Positions 59,716 to 61,075 of a DNA stretch of 61,075 bases are shown one piece after another. A program made the position numbers and the translations under genes. Each line of letters opens with the position of its first letter. Position 1 is the stretch's first letter. Below the pieces are notes generated by a model. That model was not told where the DNA came from and ran no database searches. It worked only from the letters and a program-made list of their open reading frames with translations. Location of the stretch: contig NZ_JAHESF010000040.1 in assembly GCF_018598225.1 (NCBI RefSeq), positions 1 through 61,075 on the forward strand, in the 5' to 3' direction. The DNA comes from Chryseosolibacter histidinae. GTDB lineage: Bacteria; Bacteroidota; Bacteroidia; Cytophagales; Cyclobacteriaceae.

Positions 59716-59988
59716 ATGAACTCCCCCGACTTGAGCAAAATGAAGCAGGACTGTTCCAACTCGAAGGAATGTTTGGAAATGCTTCAAATGATACTCGATG
59801 GTGAAGCTACCACTCAGCAGAAAGAACACTTCTTGAAAGAGCACCTGGAACAATGCATGCCGTGCTACAAGAACTACCATCTGGAGGTAGCCATACGTGA
59901 GCTGCTCAAAACCAAATGCACCAGCCACGCGCCGCAGGAGCTCGTTGACAACATCCGCAAACAAGTGTCTCAAAAGCTAGCCAGTTAA
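59716..59988 (+). CDS. Small soluble zinc-finger anti-sigma factor
   Basis: 90 residues. The motif HLEQCMPCYKNYH (about 49-61) gives the H-x3-C-x2-C core of the ZAS/zf-HC2 anti-sigma domain, with an upstream Cys in DCSNSKECLEML as a possible fourth ligand. No membrane segment, unlike most anti-sigma factors, so it would act in the cytoplasm, perhaps redox-sensitive through the cysteines. It presumably binds the ECF sigma encoded just upstream. Its TAA is immediately followed by the ATG of gmk. Confidence 0.82.
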   Translation: MNSPDLSKMKQDCSNSKECLEMLQMILDGEATTQQKEHFLKEHLEQCMPCYKNYHLEVAIRELLKTKCTSHAPQELVDNIRKQVSQKLAS

Positions 59989-60558
59989 ATGCCCGGAAAA
60001 GCGATCATTTTTTCAGCGCCTTCCGGCTCAGGAAAAACCACCATTGTTAAACACCTTCTGAAGACCAACCCCGACCTCGGGTTTTCCATCTCCGCCTCCA
60101 CGCGCGACAAACGCGGACGGACCGAGCAGCATGGAAAAGATTATTACTTCCTCACACCCCTTGAATTCAAAAAGAAGATCGACAACGACGAGTTTGTGGA
60201 ATGGGAAGAAGTATACGAGGGAAATTTTTACGGCACCCTAAAATCGGAGGTCGAGCGCATCTGGCACGAAGGCCGGAATGTGATCTTCGACGTAGACGTG
60301 AAAGGAGGCCTGGCCCTGAAAAAATATTTCGGCCACCAGGCCCTCGCCATCTTTGTAAAAGTACCTTCCGTTGAAGTGCTGAAAGAACGCCTCCACGATC
60401 GCGGCACCGAAAGCCCCGAAAGCCTCTCTCGCAGGCTCTTCAAAGCACAATTCGAAATGACCTTCCAGGACCAGTTCGACATCGTACTCGTCAACGAAAA
60501 GCTCGAAACATCCCTGGCCGAAGCCCAGCGGCTATACGATGACTTCAAGAAAAAGTAA
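59989..60558 (+). CDS. gmk: Guanylate kinase
   Basis: 189 residues. It phosphorylates GMP to GDP. The P-loop [12 protein letters not shown] is at 9-20. The GMP-binding region is [20 protein letters not shown], then [16 protein letters not shown] and [14 protein letters not shown]. The ATG directly follows the anti-sigma stop codon, so it is probably in the same operon. nadD follows after a 75-nt repeat. Confidence 0.97.
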   Translation: MPGKAIIFSAPSGSGKTTIVKHLLKTNPDLGFSISASTRDKRGRTEQHGKDYYFLTPLEFKKKIDNDEFVEWEEVYEGNFYGTLKSEVERIWHEGRNVIFDVDVKGGLALKKYFGHQALAIFVKVPSVEVLKERLHDRGTESPESLSRRLFKAQFEMTFQDQFDIVLVNEKLETSLAEAQRLYDDFKKK

Positions 60559-60595
60559 ATCCTTATCTTAGGCTTTAAATTTTCCCGGGTTTTAT

Positions 60596-60670
60596 TTCCC
60601 GCTGATCACGCCGATCTTTGTAGAATAGTTTTCTGCTTTTATCTGCGGAATCTGCGGAATCTGCGGGAAA
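60596..60670. repeat. 75-nt TTCCCGC...GCGGGAA element between gmk and nadD
   Basis: Same 16-nt start (TTCCCGCTGATCACGC, 60596-60611) and 12-nt end (ATCTGCGGGAAA, 60659-60670) as the copy at 40441. The interior differs but contains two ATCTGCGGA units at 9-nt spacing. It ends 14 bp before the nadD start. Confidence 0.9.
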
Positions 60671-60684
60671 CAAATCGCATTCAC

Positions 60685-61075
60685 TTGAAAGTAGGTCTGT
60701 TCTTCGGCTCCTTCAACCCCATTCACATGGGTCACATGATCATTGCCAACCTCATGGCAGAGAGCAGCGACCTGAACAAAGTGTGGTTCGTTGTTTCGCC
60801 GCAGAATCCTTTCAAACCAGCCAAGGGGCTACTGCATGAGTTCGACCGTTATGACATGGTGAGGGCGGCCATCTTCGATAACTACAAGCTCGAGGTCTCC
60901 GATATCGAGTTCCACCTTCCCAAGCCGAGCTATACCATCCACACCCTCGTGCACCTCAGCGAAAAACATCCCGACAAACAATTCAAGGTGATCATCGGCG
61001 AAGATAACCTGGCAGGCTTCACCCGCTGGAAGAACCACGAGCGCATCCTCGAAGATTACGGATTATATGTATATC
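60685..61075 (+). CDS. nadD: Nicotinate-nucleotide adenylyltransferase (3' end outside window)
   Basis: The first 130 residues from a TTG start: KVGLFFGSFNPIHMGHMIIAN contains the nucleotidyltransferase HxGH signature (GSFNPIHMGH, 8-17), and WFVVSPQNPFKP, FDRYDMVRAAI and IIGEDNLAGFTRW follow as in NadD. It adenylates nicotinate mononucleotide in NAD synthesis. TTG is chosen because it places the signature at the normal distance and no ATG is nearby. The gene runs off the window. Confidence 0.94.
   Translation, partial: MKVGLFFGSFNPIHMGHMIIANLMAESSDLNKVWFVVSPQNPFKPAKGLLHEFDRYDMVRAAIFDNYKLEVSDIEFHLPKPSYTIHTLVHLSEKHPDKQFKVIIGEDNLAGFTRWKNHERILEDYGLYVY

Noticed and set aside
1-61075. tRNA or rRNA genes
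   Set aside because: No cloverleaf-like segment with a GTTCGA-type T loop or rRNA core sequence was recognised in the intergenic DNA; a tRNAscan-SE run would settle it.

Overview
The window is a chromosomal segment of a Bacteroidota bacterium, most likely of the order Cytophagales. This rests on a SusC/SusD pair, DUF4270 and DUF4286 proteins, LytS/LytTR signalling, a group II GGGP synthase, and many promoters with the Bacteroidota -7 box TAnnTTTG. GC content is about 50 percent. Coding density is high. I see no rRNA, tRNA, phage, insertion sequence or CRISPR array.

Layout. 1-11 kb: the end of a LytTR regulator, then a mostly minus-strand housekeeping block (DUF4286, DEAD-box helicase, GreA/B-like protein, DUF5009 membrane protein, saccharopine dehydrogenase-like enzyme, DinB, Crp/Fnr regulator, AIM24-like protein, M14 peptidase, gltX with a small Lys-rich protein, ridA). 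11-20 kb: a degenerate 3-hydroxyacyl-CoA dehydrogenase; the GT5/DUF4270/glmS operon diverging from panC-panD-flippase; a YugP-type zinc protease; acyl-CoA dehydrogenase. 21-25 kb: an operon of a holin-like protein, a single-TM protein and GGGP synthase; Na/Pi cotransporter; M20 amidohydrolase. 25-31 kb: a secreted DUF1080/PA14 protein beside a secreted dehydrogenase-cytochrome c, then Nudix, aldo/keto reductase and Uma2. 31-38 kb: uvrA, a LytS/LytTR two-component pair and a TPR histidine kinase.

38-56 kb is a rhamnose utilisation locus. On the minus strand run rhaT, rhaEW, rhaI, rhaB, lutA, lutB and lutC. On the plus strand run rhaM, a GH106 alpha-L-rhamnosidase lipoprotein and a SusC/SusD pair. 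Read together: oligosaccharides are bound and imported by SusCD, rhamnose is released by GH106, carried by RhaT, anomerised by RhaM, then isomerised, phosphorylated and cleaved to DHAP and L-lactaldehyde. The lactaldehyde is oxidised by the RhaW domain to L-lactate, and LutABC takes lactate to pyruvate. rhaB and lutA overlap by 4 bp, so lactate oxidation is wired directly into the sugar operon. 56-61 kb: an MTHFR-like protein, an MFS transporter, an ECF sigma/soluble anti-sigma pair with gmk, and the start of nadD.

The most unusual signal is intergenic. At least nine short arrays, of unrelated sequence, are built from units exactly 7 nt long. They lie next to stop codons, and several are arranged as inverted arms that would form long hairpins. 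A second class, 75-76 nt long and bounded by TTCCCGC and GCGGGAA, occurs twice, once inside the lut operon. A nested stem with a possible alternative pairing lies upstream of the sigma factor gene.
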